A stretch of 64,000 bases of DNA from Glandiceps talaboti (Eukaryota; Hemichordata; Enteropneusta; Spengelidae): contig NC_135566.1 in the NCBI RefSeq assembly GCF_964340395.1, positions 22,540,635 to 22,604,634 on the forward strand, in the 5' to 3' direction. Positions 27,383-41,500 of this stretch are shown here, piece after piece (the stretch's first letter is position 1; each line of letters opens with the position of its first letter). A model generated the notes under the pieces. It did no database searches. It saw only the letters and a list, made by a program, of their open reading frames with translations, and had not been told where the DNA came from. Both the position numbers and the translations under genes were made by a program.

Positions 27383-30300
27383 TGTGTATGTGTGTGTCTG
27401 TGTGGACACGTCATCTCAAAAATTACAGCATCGATTCTGATGAAACTTCCTACACATCTTCCATATGCTAAAAATGAAATGAACTGATTAGATTCTGGTA
27501 AATATCCAATGCACATTAATTAGTCATTTGCATAATTGATGGTTTTTAGTAATTAGGGTACATCTTTGGAAAACATGCTTCAAATTCAATATAATTTGGT
27601 ACATATGTTAACTATAACACTAAGTTTGTTGAAGTTTTCATGAATAATTTGCATAATTAATAAATTTCAGTAAATAGGCATTATCTTAACCGCAGAACTC
27701 TCGGTGCCTGGCACCCTATTTTGCATATGACTAGTTGTATCTTTTGGAGGTTGAGAACTTGTGGTTGAACATTGACGTGGATCACCAAAATATAAACATT
27801 CCCTATCTAGGCTTTTCACACATATCGGTGACGTGCTAATGCCTTTCCTACTAATTACCATTACACGATAACAAAAGTTCATAACATAGAAGACCAGATT
27901 TAAACTGAATGCCTCCCATAAGGGAATCACTAATTATGCAAATAACTCATTAAACTAAAAAAACTATGGTAACAGGCTTTGTTTTTGGACAAGCATGCTT
28001 TCTTAGGTTAATGTATGTGCCAAATTATATGGAATTTGAAGAGTGCATGATACTGCTTAATTACTGAATATCGTTCATTATTCAAATACTCATTAAAGGT
28101 AAAAGTTGTATCAACAAACTTCATAGGACAGGTGCGTATTATTATGGTTGATATATGTACCATATTATACGAAATTTGAAGCTGGCATTTATAAGATACA
28201 ACCTAGTTACCTGAAATCATTAATTATGCAAATTTTTCATTAAAACTGTAAGATATATCAACAAATTTTATAGGACATAAACGCTTTGTTATGGTTAACG
28301 TATGTACTAAATTATATTGAAATTCAAGTATGTATTCTTATGACATATCCTAATTACTGAAAATCATTAATCATAAAATTAGTTATTAACACTGTAATGG
28401 TACATCAACAAACTTTATAGGGCATATAAACTTTGTTATGTGTGTATCATGTGTGCACACATCTGAGGTTCGAAGTCAACTGTACATGACCTGATACAGA
28501 ATTTTGCAGAAAGCAATGCAAGAGGACTGGTATTGACAACCCTTGTAAGTTGTTCGAAAAAAACCAAGATGACAGTGAATGATTGCTATCATGGAAGTAA
28601 TTGAGGTTGGAAAAATGATGAAACCTTAAGTTTGTACTATTCACTTGCCCAGTGGACAAACTCGGTAACTTTTGAGGGCAACGTAAAGTTTGTGCATCAT
28701 TTGGACAACTTCATTTCATGAAAGGGGTTAAATTATCATTCTTGTATACCTAATTGTTGTGTCCCTAGATCGGTATGTCCCTATTAGTAATGATCTGAGC
28801 CACATATGCGCTGAGTGTTATCTCCTGTGATTAATAGAATCCCACACCCCCAATTGGCTGAGATGGAATATCTCACACAAGTTTGGGAATTTCTGTGGCT
28901 CGTGTGAGACAAAAATTCCCCCGAGTGTGAGATATTTTTTCAATTTTTTCCTTCCGTAAGGGAGGAGATACTTTAGGGCAGAAATGTCTGTGTGTGTGTG
29001 TGTATATGTGTGTGTGTCTGTCTGTGTCATCATTTTCTAAAAATCGGCTGGCTCAATTGTAATGAAATTTGGAATGTATAATCTTTAGTGTAATGGCTAG
29101 ACCTGAGTAGGTTTTGAGCCAGATCTGTTAATGTTTAATTAGGGAAATTTGCATATCAATGAAATCAACTAATTAAGCAATATCTTAAGACTGCATACTT
29201 CAATTTCAATATAATTTAGTATATTCATTAAACATAACAACATACATTTGTCCTATAAAATTTGTTGATGTACCTTACAGTGTTAATGAATAATTTGCAT
29301 AATTAATTACTTTTGGTAATTAGGCTATATCTTAAGAATACATACTTCACTTTCAATATAATTCAGTACACACGTTAACCATAACAATCGCATATGTCCT
29401 GTAAAGCTTGTTGGTGTATCTTTCAGTGTTAATGAATAATTTGCATAATTAATGATTCTTGGTAATTAGGCTATATCTTACGATTGCATACTTCAATTCA
29501 ATACAATTCAGTACATACATTAACCATAACAAATTGTGTAAGTATAAAGTTAGTTGATGTACCTTACAGTGGCAATGAATAATTTGCATAACTAATGAGT
29601 TTCGGTAATTAGGCCATATCTTAAGACTGCATACTTCAATTTCAATACAATTTAGTACATACGTTAAACATAACAGAGTGCATATCTCCTATAAAAGTTG
29701 TTGATTTCGTTTAAAGATTTAGAGAATAATTTGCATAATTAATTATTTTCGGTAATTAGGCTATATCTTAAGAGTGCATGCTTCAATTTCAATACAATTA
29801 CTTTATACATTAAACATAACAAAGTTTATACGCCCTATAAAGTTTGTTGATGTACCATAAGTGTTAATAACTAATTTGCATAATTAATGATTTTCGGTAA
29901 TTAAGATATATCATAAGAATGCATACTTGTATTTCAATATAATTTAGTACATATGGGATAAGAATGGTCTATTTATTCCGTATTCAGAGGCCATCGGCCC
30001 ATAGATACAATATACCAATATTACAGTAAAGCAGTATTGTACAGACGGAGGATCAAAGTAAAATCTAGAAATATCTTTTTTTCCTATGGTTATTGAAAAA
30101 TGAACATACTAATAAAAAATGATATTCATCTTTGACTTCATTTGAATCACACAATAAACATATTCTCTGGTTCCTTTCAATGCCGTGTTTTCTTCTGTCT
30201 CTATGCGCAGGAAATGTGACGAACAGCAAAACCTAGCAAGCATTTGTATATGACTAGAAATGTTGATTGACCATAAGTATCTTTTCGTACATATGTTAAC

Positions 30301-33300
30301 CATAACAAGCAGATATGTCCTATAAAATTTGTTGATATAGCTTACAGTTTTAATGAAATGCCTCCCATAAGGGAAATGTTGTCTAAAGTGGTGCGACGAT
30401 GCGATTATTTTTTTTTCATTCTCAACAAATGTTAATCAATCTACTTATCATTGCAGTTACTGTTCTTTTTATTTAGTACTTTACAGCAAGTGTGTATGTG
30501 GGGCAGATGTCATAGGCTAGTTCATGATTAGTTTTGCAGTTGTCTTCACTGGTGGCAATTAATGTAGGGAGAGTTACTTTTGTGTTTTCCCTTTCATCTG
30601 CAGACTGAATTGGCTTACGGAAGAAAAAAATAATGCGGGAAGGGGGTACTTAATTGATGGGTGCTGACCAGAAGTTTTTTTGTTTTTGGCCATTAAAACT
30701 CTTTCTATGGTGAGTGCTATGCTACAACATTCTATAAAGCTTCACATTATACGTTGTCGTTGGCCAGGAGATCACTAACAGCAATGGGCAAATAGCAGTC
30801 AATGAGAAAAAATAAATTATTGCATATGTTCTGTTGTATTCCAACAATTGTCTGTAGGAATGACAATCTCAAAACTTTGCCCTTACGGAAGGCATTCAGT
30901 TTAAATCTGGTGGAACTTGTTTTACAGATTCCAATCATTTGTATCAAAGCCCCACAATGCAAGGAGGTTTCTATAAAATGACTTTACCATGTGTCGAGTA
31001 TCTGGTACAAGAAAACTATCGTACGTTATATCATGGATGTATTACTATTAGTGTTTATTAGTGATCTCACTATTTACATCCATGGTTGTACTAAAGGGAG
31101 AGTAAAAGCCGATGAAGGCCCATATTTGCAGCTATCACGAACCCATGGTCAAAGATGTCAAGTCTCTGCTATCTTGCTACCACATGGGAAAATCTCTGCT
31201 GATAGACTCTCCTTATTCTAACTACAACAGAAGTACACGGTATGACAGCACTGACTAGACTGGTGCTTCCATCGGGAGCTCATTGTCATTGCGTAATGTA
31301 GTCTTGGCGATGTGATAATCCTTCAGAGTTCCGAGTTCAAACTGTTGCAACCACAGACAAGTAAAACATTATGCCTTGGTGAAGTCAATTTTCTGTAGCG
31401 ACGGAACCGTACGATGTGATAATATTCACAATAAATGTTTTTTTTTTAAAAGTTGCTATTGACGTCTAGATTTTATCTACCAGTTCTCAGGTTTTAACTT
31501 TATGATATTTCCATCTTGAAGTTTGTCAGTGAGACTGATTGTGAATGTGCTCGAAGAGTAATGGGGTAACTGAGGGAACCCGTCCCGTTTATACGCGCAA
31601 GTCAGTATGGACTTGTGTAATTAATCTACAAATAAATGCAGCTAGTTATAAACATCACATATGACGTACATTTAGTGTTCGGTAGGATTGTTTTGCACTT
31701 GGTTTACTCAAATATTTCATAGCAGATGACTGATGTGCGAAGTGAAATTGAACATAGTATTGTATCATTTCAGCAGTGCTGTGTTTGGAAGTTGAGTATT
31801 GCGTGAACTTTGTGTACACAATTCTTTTTGACTTTTTTCTGCCTGTGAATGTCTACACCACACTAATTCCTCTAAAAATTAACTCAACTATTGTTCAAAT
31901 AAAAGTAAAGACGATACAAGATTTGAAACATACTGATATTGTTACATGTGCAGTAACAATAATGCACAGTCACAAGTGCACAGATCACATATGATTTGCT
32001 AGCAAATAAAGTGCAAATTTGCCGCCATAACAACAAAAGGCCTAGTATTTCAGAAGATACCATTTGCCTGTTGTCTCATTGCGATTAACAGGTTGTTCAT
32101 CATTCCCATCACTCGTACATGGCTTACTCTCTGGAGAAAAGAAATGAGTTATTTGCCGTTTACTCATACTGAAACTGGTGGTTCTCCATTGTTTAGGCCA
32201 TCGGCTGTACATCGTCAAGCTGTCATGATTTGTGGAGACGTTGAACTAAGATCTTTAAAATCACCGATGTCGTGGGAAATGGGAGTAGCCAATGAAAAAC
32301 CAGAAAATGGCAAAATTGTTTCGAAATCAAAGGCTTGCCAACATAGTCATCATATACAACAACCTATCAAATTTGGGCTTCTCATGTGAACGGTTGTAAA
32401 TTGTTATCTAAAGGAAGTGTCGATCAAATTAACGTCAACAAAGTTATGTCTTCATACATGTATCATATGTTTAGATACATTCGGAATCAGTATGTCAGTC
32501 CACAGTATGTCAGTCAGGATATTTAGTCTACAGTGTGACATATAAAATTACTTGCTAATGTGACTTTCAAAATTCCCCGAGTAAAAGTTTAATAATTCAT
32601 CTTGTTTTTGGAAGGACTACTATGATAATATTTCACCAGCCTCTGCTTTACTGTCATGTCAGGAAAGACAAGAACTTGATGAAAGCTATTCAAATACAAA
32701 GAAACCAAAGTTGCAAAACCAAAATGGTGCTGTTATGTGACGAGTTGTGTCTGTGGTCTGATCTAGTACTAGTAGCAGTATAAACACACTCACATTTTGC
32801 TTTTGCGGGAGGGATTTGTAGAACATTAGTGCATGAGTTTATTGAATGTAGTTCACAAACCATCAACATATCACTGCTTTCAATGGGCTGGCTTAGGTGT
32901 ATATTCAATAGTCAATACAACAGTAGTATATATGGATATTTAATGATTTTCTTTCATCATTGTGTCGCCCCAATAACAATTGCTAACGGAAAATGACCAT
33001 AAAAAACTTGCGTCATGAACGACCAAAAAAAGTTGGTTCACATTCCTGTCACCAGTACAGCGGTACCCATTGTACTGAGTTACATGTATAAATATAAATC
33101 ACACATTCTCTCTACAATTTAGACCATTAAACATTTAGGCTACAAAAAATCTTCAGAAAGTATGTGTGGGCCATATTTTCACTATCGGCACATGGCTCAC
33201 AATCACGGCATTTTTTTAAATTTACAGATAACGGAGCAAAAGCAATCCTCACCACAGTAGTTTAGTTGTCCGATTATGAATTATAACGTTAAATAACACA

Positions 33301-35482
33301 GTCCTTCAAATAGTTTCCTCTAAGGCTCTGTGCTATAGTGACAGTAAGTCTTCAAACATCCATAAAGCCATGCGGACTTTGCTCCGTATTAGATACATCC
33401 ATGTTTTACGTTACTTTCCGTGTTGCCAAATTTAGCTGACGATGTCATGTCAAAAGCCACGTGGTCTAAAAACCTCAATCTCTGTACATAAATTTCAATA
33501 TGCAATTATTTATCCATGATGTTTAGAATTTTGATTGGTTAATATAGTAACAACAACCCAGTGTGACCTCAATATTGTCTACGTACCAGTATGAACTGTG
33601 TCCCCGGCCACGTTTTTTGTTTGATTTTCTTGATTCAATATACAAGTCTACCGTAATGTCTGGTTTGTTCGGCCATAAATTCCAAGTATTTTTACTATGA
33701 TATCACAAACATAGACCAGTTACTGAAAGTAGTAAACAAAATACTGTAACACCGACATTTCACGGATTTTAGGGACCTTGGTACTTGGGATTATTCTCAA
33801 GATTATTTTACGGTTCATGTTATGCATTACCTAGCCAGTACTATATAGAAAGTAGTACACATGTATTTTATCAATGGACTCTGTTTATATCGAAGTGGAA
33901 TAGGTTGATACAGTTCTTATTTGAGCAGGAAAAATACTGTCCATATGGGTTACACGTAATACGTAAAAAAAAATCATCAGCAACATAAATATTATAATCA
34001 TTGTGTTGTAGTTGATCGAAGTCAGCCATTTTAGATAGGGAGCTGCAATAATTGTAGCGTTTGTTGTGATTTTGATCTTTTTTCTTCTGTTTCTGTGCTT
34101 TTCTGCATATATGCATTTCTACTTTTGCTGAATTTGAGGGATTGGGGTACCTCTGAACATTTCTTGGATCTTGAAGGCTCCATAATATTAATGTCGGGGT
34201 TAGGAAATGCACAATATTTTGACAGGTAAGGTCCATTTGTTTCAATGAAATGTTACGCCTAGTGCATCGTCTCACAAAGCATGTGTGAAAGCAGACTAAA
34301 AAATACCGCCAATGGCGTTGTAGCACAACTGTACAATTTTTAAAAATGTTTATCCATATGCTAGTCCATGCTAACAATAGGTGTTCATTTGCTGAATGAC
34401 TATCCAGTTGCCTATCCAACCATGTTGCTATCTTTACGGTATATGCTATCATTTGGATGTTGCTATGGGCGTGGTCATGTTGCTAGATATATTTGCATAT
34501 ATTTGTGTATGTTTTCGTTCACTCGTGTATGAATTCCTGATATTATCTTTGCAATATACGTGATCATTTGGCTGTTGCTATGGGCGTAGTCTTGTTGCTA
34601 GGCATATTTACATACATTTTTTGAATGTTTATTCAATTGTCTATAAATCCCCGTTGTTATCTTTGCAATATATGTGATCATTTGGCTGTTGCTATGGGCG
34701 TGGTCTTGTTGCTAGGCATATTTACATACATTTTTGAATGTTTATTCAATTGTCTATTAATCCCTGTTATGTTTGTGAAATACACCACTTTGGCTGTTGC
34801 TATGGGTGTGGTCATGGTTGTTAGGGTATTTGCATACATTTTCTGAATGTTTACTAACTTGCCTACCAGATAATGTTGTTATTTGACCAAAATATACTGC
34901 CATTTGGTTGTTGCTAAGAGTGTGGTCATGGTTGCTATGGCCAATTGTGTCAAAATGTTTTGAAGATCTGCAGAATAACACTTTCAGAAACATCTCACCA
35001 AGTTTCAGATGCATTGACCAAGTACTTTTTGAGATATAAGTTTTTGACCAAAAATGGACATTCTTACACCTAATTTGCATATCACTCATGGAATCATTGT
35101 ATGCTTAATATTTCTTCGTCCATACATCCCTAGATGCACTCCCATTAAATTTCAACCCAATCTGCTCAGTAGTTTTGGAAGTATAGATTTTTAACCAAAA
35201 AGACACATTTTTAGCCCTAATTTGCATATTACTGATGGAATCATCATGTCATGAACAAATCTTACTTTACACCCCCTTAAGAATGTTCCCACCAAATTTT
35301 GCACAAATCTGGCCAGTAGTTTCTGAGTTTAAGTTTTTTGACCAAAAATCACATTTTTTGAACCAAATCACACACCTGTAATGCAATCGTTTTGATTTGA
35401 ACAATATTCCAACTAGACACCCAAGGTAATGGACCCATCAAATATCATGGCAATCTGTTCAGCGGTTTTTGACTTTAAGTTG

Positions 35483-35521
<39 letters not shown>

Positions 35522-38500
35522 TGACAGATGCTGGGCAATCCCTATAGCACTACTGAACCTCAGTTCTGTTGTGCTAAAAACGAACTGATAATACTGATAA
35601 TCTTTAATCACTTGGAGCGCTCTAATATATCTCAGTGTGAAGCCCCTAATAGGGAAGCTCTTATCATGGGAGTAAACACCATATGCAAATGTCGGATATT
35701 TCAATAATCCTGTGAGTGACACAATCTAACGACCGTTTGCAGGAGCCCTTGTCTCATTTCGAAAGGTTTTTTACGTTTTATGAAACAAACAGATTGATTT
35801 TCAACTAATTTGTGTAGTTACCATCCTTCCACATTCACAAACAATTTGTACATGCTTCATGACCTGTATGTTTCTCGGAGCACAGAAAAAAATGTTGAAA
35901 ACAAGACCTGAAGCTAGTGCTCCGTACAGCAGTTTGAATTTCCCACATTTGCATAGATTACCCATAATCCGCTTTATATATGACAGTTTCAAGTTTAAGA
36001 CTGCAAGCTTCAAATATCATATAATTTGGTACATATATCAATCATGACAAAGCATACATATTCTCTAAAGCCTGTTGATATAGTTTTTAGTTTTAATGAG
36101 CAATTTGCATAATGAATGATACCTAAGAATGCTTGCTTCAAATTTCATATAATTTGGTGCAAATACCAGCCATAACAATGTGCAAAAGTTTGATGACATA
36201 GCTTTTACTTTTAATGAGTCATTTGAATAATTAATGATGTTCATTAATCAAGCTATATCTTTGGAATACATGTTTCAAATTCCATATAATTTGGCACATA
36301 ATCAATCATGACAAAACATACACATTCTCTACAGCCTGTTGATATAGTTTTAAGTGTTAATGAATAATTTGTATAATTAATGAGTTTCGGTAATTAGGGA
36401 TTTCTTACGAATGCAAACTTTGAATTTCACTAAGCTTGGTACATCCATAACAAATCTTATGTGTTTGATGTAGTTGTTTACATAGTTTTTAATTGTGATA
36501 TGTAATTTGTATCAACAATCATTTTGATAATTAATGAGGCAATATATTTTGAATGCAAGCTTTAAATTTCAGATAATCTAGTATATGTACTGTTGGTAAA
36601 GAAGTGCATGTGTCAATTAAAGCTTGATGATGTAACTTATAAGCTATATGGTTAATTTGCATAATCAATGATTTTTGCCAATATGTTAACTAGTTGCAAG
36701 CTTCACATTTCATATAATTAACTTTCCAATTGGGGGTACATCATGTATAATAGCTACAGCCCAGAATTTTGCATTCCAACTATGTGTGTAGAAACAAAAA
36801 AACTATGGTTTTGCATTCACGGGAGGCATTCAGTTTAAATCTGGATGGTAATTAGGCTATATCTCAAGAATGCACATTCAAATTCAACACAATTTGGTAC
36901 ATCCATAAACCATAACAAAGCGCATGTGTAATAATATAATTTGTTGATGTAGCTTATAGGTTTAATGAATAATTTGCATAATTAATGAGTTGCAGTAATG
37001 AGGCTTTATCTTAACAATGCACAATTCAAATTCTGCAACATTTTGTACATATATCAACCCTAACAAGCGCACATGCCCTATAAAGCCTGTTGGCATAGTA
37101 TTTAGTTTTAATGAGTAATTTGCATAATTAATGAGTTTTTGATAATTAGGCAATACTTCTGCATTTCATACAGTTTCATGTAATTGATTTTCCAATTAAG
37201 TGGTACATCATGTATAACACCAATAGCTCAGCATTGTGCATTCCAACAATGTAGGTAGGACCAACAATCTATGGTTTTGTCCTTACGAAAGGCATCCAGT
37301 TTTAATCTGGTTCTTTATTTGGGTGTGGCCTCACATAAGATGTCTGGGCAGCTTTGGTAGATTGCAACATTTAGTAGCCCATAACAATAGACTGCAAGTT
37401 ACATATTATTAATCTTTGTGTAAAATACTTACTGATTTCTTACTAAGAAATTATCATTTGACATAACTTACTCTTCTTTTAAAACCGATGATTGTTCTTG
37501 GAGTTATAGCGATGCAACATTTGACAGCTATGGTGATAAACCTTATAACAAAATCAGTTATTCCAACTGTCCATATCAGATTCCATAAATTTATTTCATC
37601 AAAATCAGGCTTCATAAACACCAAACTAAGGAAAGGTAGAGAACAAATACAAACAGATCAAGTAAATAACACTCCTTAGTGGTATTGTCTACACATGTCA
37701 TTGGAGGGAAGTACAAGGGGCATGTTCACAATGAAGCTGTTAGCACTCTGTTAGCTATCCTGTCCATGGCGCTGGATCTCTGATTGCACTATAGCTCTTG
37801 ACTATGAGAGTTAGTGTAGCCAGATATCCAGAACCGTGGACAAGCTAGCTAATGGAATGCAAACAGCTTTTATCCTGAACTTGCTCAATACATCACAGGA
37901 TGCCATCATCCACCTGTAAAGTGGACATGAACAGCTTTTAGTAATCTGTTATAAAAATTGAATTTATCTGCATGATTCCCATGGACCTTGGGAACTTTAA
38001 TACAATGCTTACAATCCTATGGACCTTGGGAGCTTTAATACAGAACTTGCAATCCCATAAACATGGGGAGCTTTAATACAGTGCTTGCAATCCCATGGAC
38101 CTTGGGAACTTTAATACAGTGCTTGCAATCCCATGGACCTGGGGAGCTTTAATACAGTGCTTGCAATCCCATGGACCTTGGGAACTTTAATACAGTGCTT
38201 GCAATCCTATGGACCTTGGGAGCTTTAATACAGAACTTGCAATCCCATAAACATGGGGAGCTTTAATACAGTGCTTGCAATCCCATGGACCTGGGGAGCT
38301 TTAGGGCAGTATTTGCAATCCCATGGACATTAGGAACTTTAATACAGTACTTGCAATCCCATGGACCTGGGGAGCTTTAGGGCAGTACTTGCAATCCCAT
38401 GGACATTAGGAACTTTAATACAGTACTTGCAATCCCATGGACCTTGGGAACTTTAATACAGTACTTGCAATCCCATGGACCTTAGGAACTTTAATACAGT

Positions 38501-41500
38501 ACTTGCAATCCCATGGACCTAAGGAACTTTAATACAGTACTTGCAATCCCATGGACCTTAGGAACTTTAATACAGTACTTGCAATCCCATGGACCTAAGG
38601 AACTTTAATACAGTACTTGCAATCCCATGGACCTTAGGAACTTTAATACAGTACTTGCAATCCCATGGACCTAAGGAACTTTAATACAGTGCTTGCAATC
38701 CTATGGACCTTAGGAACTTTAATACAGAACTTGCAATCCTATGGACCTTAGGAACTTTAATACAGAACTTGCAATCCTATGGACCTGGGGAGCTTTAATA
38801 CAGAACTTGCAATCCCATAGACATTAGGAACTTTAATACAGTACTTGCAATCCCATGGACCTAAGGAACTTTAATACAGTACTTGCCATCCCATGGACAT
38901 TAGGAACTTTAATACAGTGCTTGCAATCCCATGGACCTAAGGAACTTTAATACAGTATTGCAATCCCGTGTACCTTAGGAACTTTAATACAGTACTTGCA
39001 ATCCCATGGACATTAGGAACTTTAATACAGAACTTGCAATCCCATGGACCTGGGGAACTTTAATACAGTACTTGCAATCCCATGGACCTTAGGAACTTTA
39101 ATACAGAACTTGCAATCCCATGTACCTTAGCAACTTTAATACAGTACTTGCAATTCCATGGACATTAGGAACTTTAATACAGAACTTGCAATCCCATGGA
39201 TCTTAGGAACTTTAATACAGAACTTGCAATCCCATTGACCTAAGGAACTTTAATACAGTACTTGCAATCCCATGGACCTTAGGAACTTTAATACAGTACT
39301 TGCCATCCCATGGACCTTAGGAACTTTAATACAGTACTTGCCATCCCATGGACCTGGGGAGCTTTAATACAGAACTTGCAATCCCATGGACCTGGGGAGC
39401 TTTAATACAGTACTTGCAATCCCATGGACCTGGGGAGCTTTAATACAGTACTTGCAATCCCATGGACCTGGGGAGCTTTAATACAGTACTTGCAATCTCA
39501 TGGACCTGGGGAGCTTTAATACAGTACTTGCAATCCCATGGACATTAGGAACTTTAATACAGTGCTTGCAATCCCATGGACATTAGGAACTTTAATACAG
39601 AACTTGCAATCCCATGGACCTTAGGAACTTTAATACAGAACTTGCAATCCCATGGACCTGGGGAGCTTTAATACAGTACTTGCAATCCCATGGACCTTAG
39701 GAACTTTAATACAGTACTTGCAATCCCATGGACCTTAGGAACTTTAATAGAGTGCTTGCAATCCCATGGACCTGGGGAGCTTTAATACAGTGTTTCTAAT
39801 TGAAGTATCAATGAATGACGAAGTATTGCAACATATTGATATATTACTGTACTTACTCTGATGCATTGAATTGGATAGCTGTAATAGCAGTCGCAATACT
39901 GCCTACACAGCAGCAAAGTTGAATAACAGTTTACTTATACAATGGCACCAAATTGGTGTGCACATTATTTATATTGTCAATTAGCCCCGTTTATTGGATG
40001 ACATAATCTCGGCTAGATTACAGAGTGATGTCTAACAAAAACACACCTTATGCATTCACCAATTTTGAAAGTGCATAGTTAAAATACACAGGAGCAAGTT
40101 ATTCTGAATAGTTGAGAGAGACAAAAGTTTGGTAGAACAGGGGTGATCCTGGTTTTTGATCCTGTTTGATGTTACATAGGTGAAAATTTGTACTGATTGA
40201 TAAGAATTCGTAAACACCTGTGGCACACAAGAAAAGTACTATACTAAGAGTAATGGGTTGTAAGATACCTTACACTGACAGAATATCACTGTAAATTGCT
40301 TACCATTTGTGGAGTTGGTGCTCAACAAACACATAGTAAATGAAAAATATATTCAATGGTAAAAACAGTAAAATCAGTATTAGGGTATATGTACTTCTTT
40401 TTTCCTGAAAATGGAAAAGTAAATATAGAGTTACTTCTGAGTCTAAATACTGCCTGGTGCTGACATTTGATGGTTGCTGAAAAGTCAACATACATGTAGT
40501 TTGTACAATGACTGTTTGAGATTGCACTATTCAAGACACGGTCAAAAATGTGGTGGTCAGTGACTGACACATATGTAACAGCCTGTCTACAAAAGGATAG
40601 TATACCAGTACTTGCCTTTCATGTGTAATTTAAATATTTCTTAGTAGATTTATGCTTTGGTCTGTGGTTTCACATAATGACTTGTGTATTCAATGACAAG
40701 GACATCACTACATGTATGTGAGATACATGTATCTCAGGTCTATCTGAAGTCACACATAACCATTCATGACATGATATGGTACATGTATGGTATGACCCTA
40801 TCCCTAATTTATCTAACTTCCTAGCTTGGTTGTGAATGTCTAATTTATTCTTCAAGTTACGGTACACAGTAGATTGTATACATGTATTTCAGAATTTGAT
40901 TGACCTTACCTTCAGAGCTACCTGTCGCTTAAGACTACCATTGTAATGTATAAATGTACCAAATAGACCAATTAAAACAATCAGGCCTGAAAAAAAACAT
41001 GGAAATGTTTGTTCATAGATATAACAAAAAGAGTGCCAATGACATTGTAGCACAACTGTATTTAGCTGTTGCTATGGCGTGGTCTTGTTGCTAGTGTTGT
41101 GTTGTCGAGATTACTCATGATGGAGGGGATATTAATGGATGAATAAAAGTGAACACACAACACCACTGTATGCTTATACAACACTGCTGGAGAAGACAAT
41201 ACATCCAGGTGTACTTTATTTCAAATCGATCCCCTGAGGGCACTATAACAGTATATTTGCATATTAGGTATAATGAATAATTCACAACTATGAAAATGAG
41301 GTCAGTCACTGTGAATGCATATTCTAACAGCTAGGCACATTCGCATACATTTTTGGAATCTTTATTAACTTGCCTGCCCTTCCCACTTTTCATCTTCGCT
41401 ATATACATGTACTGTATACCATCATTAAGCTGTTGCTATGGGTGTGGTCCTGTTGCTAGGCATAATTGCATACATATTATAATTATTTTGAATCTGTATT

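Noticed and set aside
32093-32389. 98-residue plus-strand frame with protein-like composition
   Set aside because: No motif, homologue or splice context could be named; left as part of the less repetitive intron stretch.
33871-34452. 193-residue minus-strand frame
   Set aside because: It runs through a TAGCAC-type element, a MITE fragment and unique sequence. A start at 34031 (MADFDQLQH...) looks somewhat protein-like but has no recognised family or confirmed splice.
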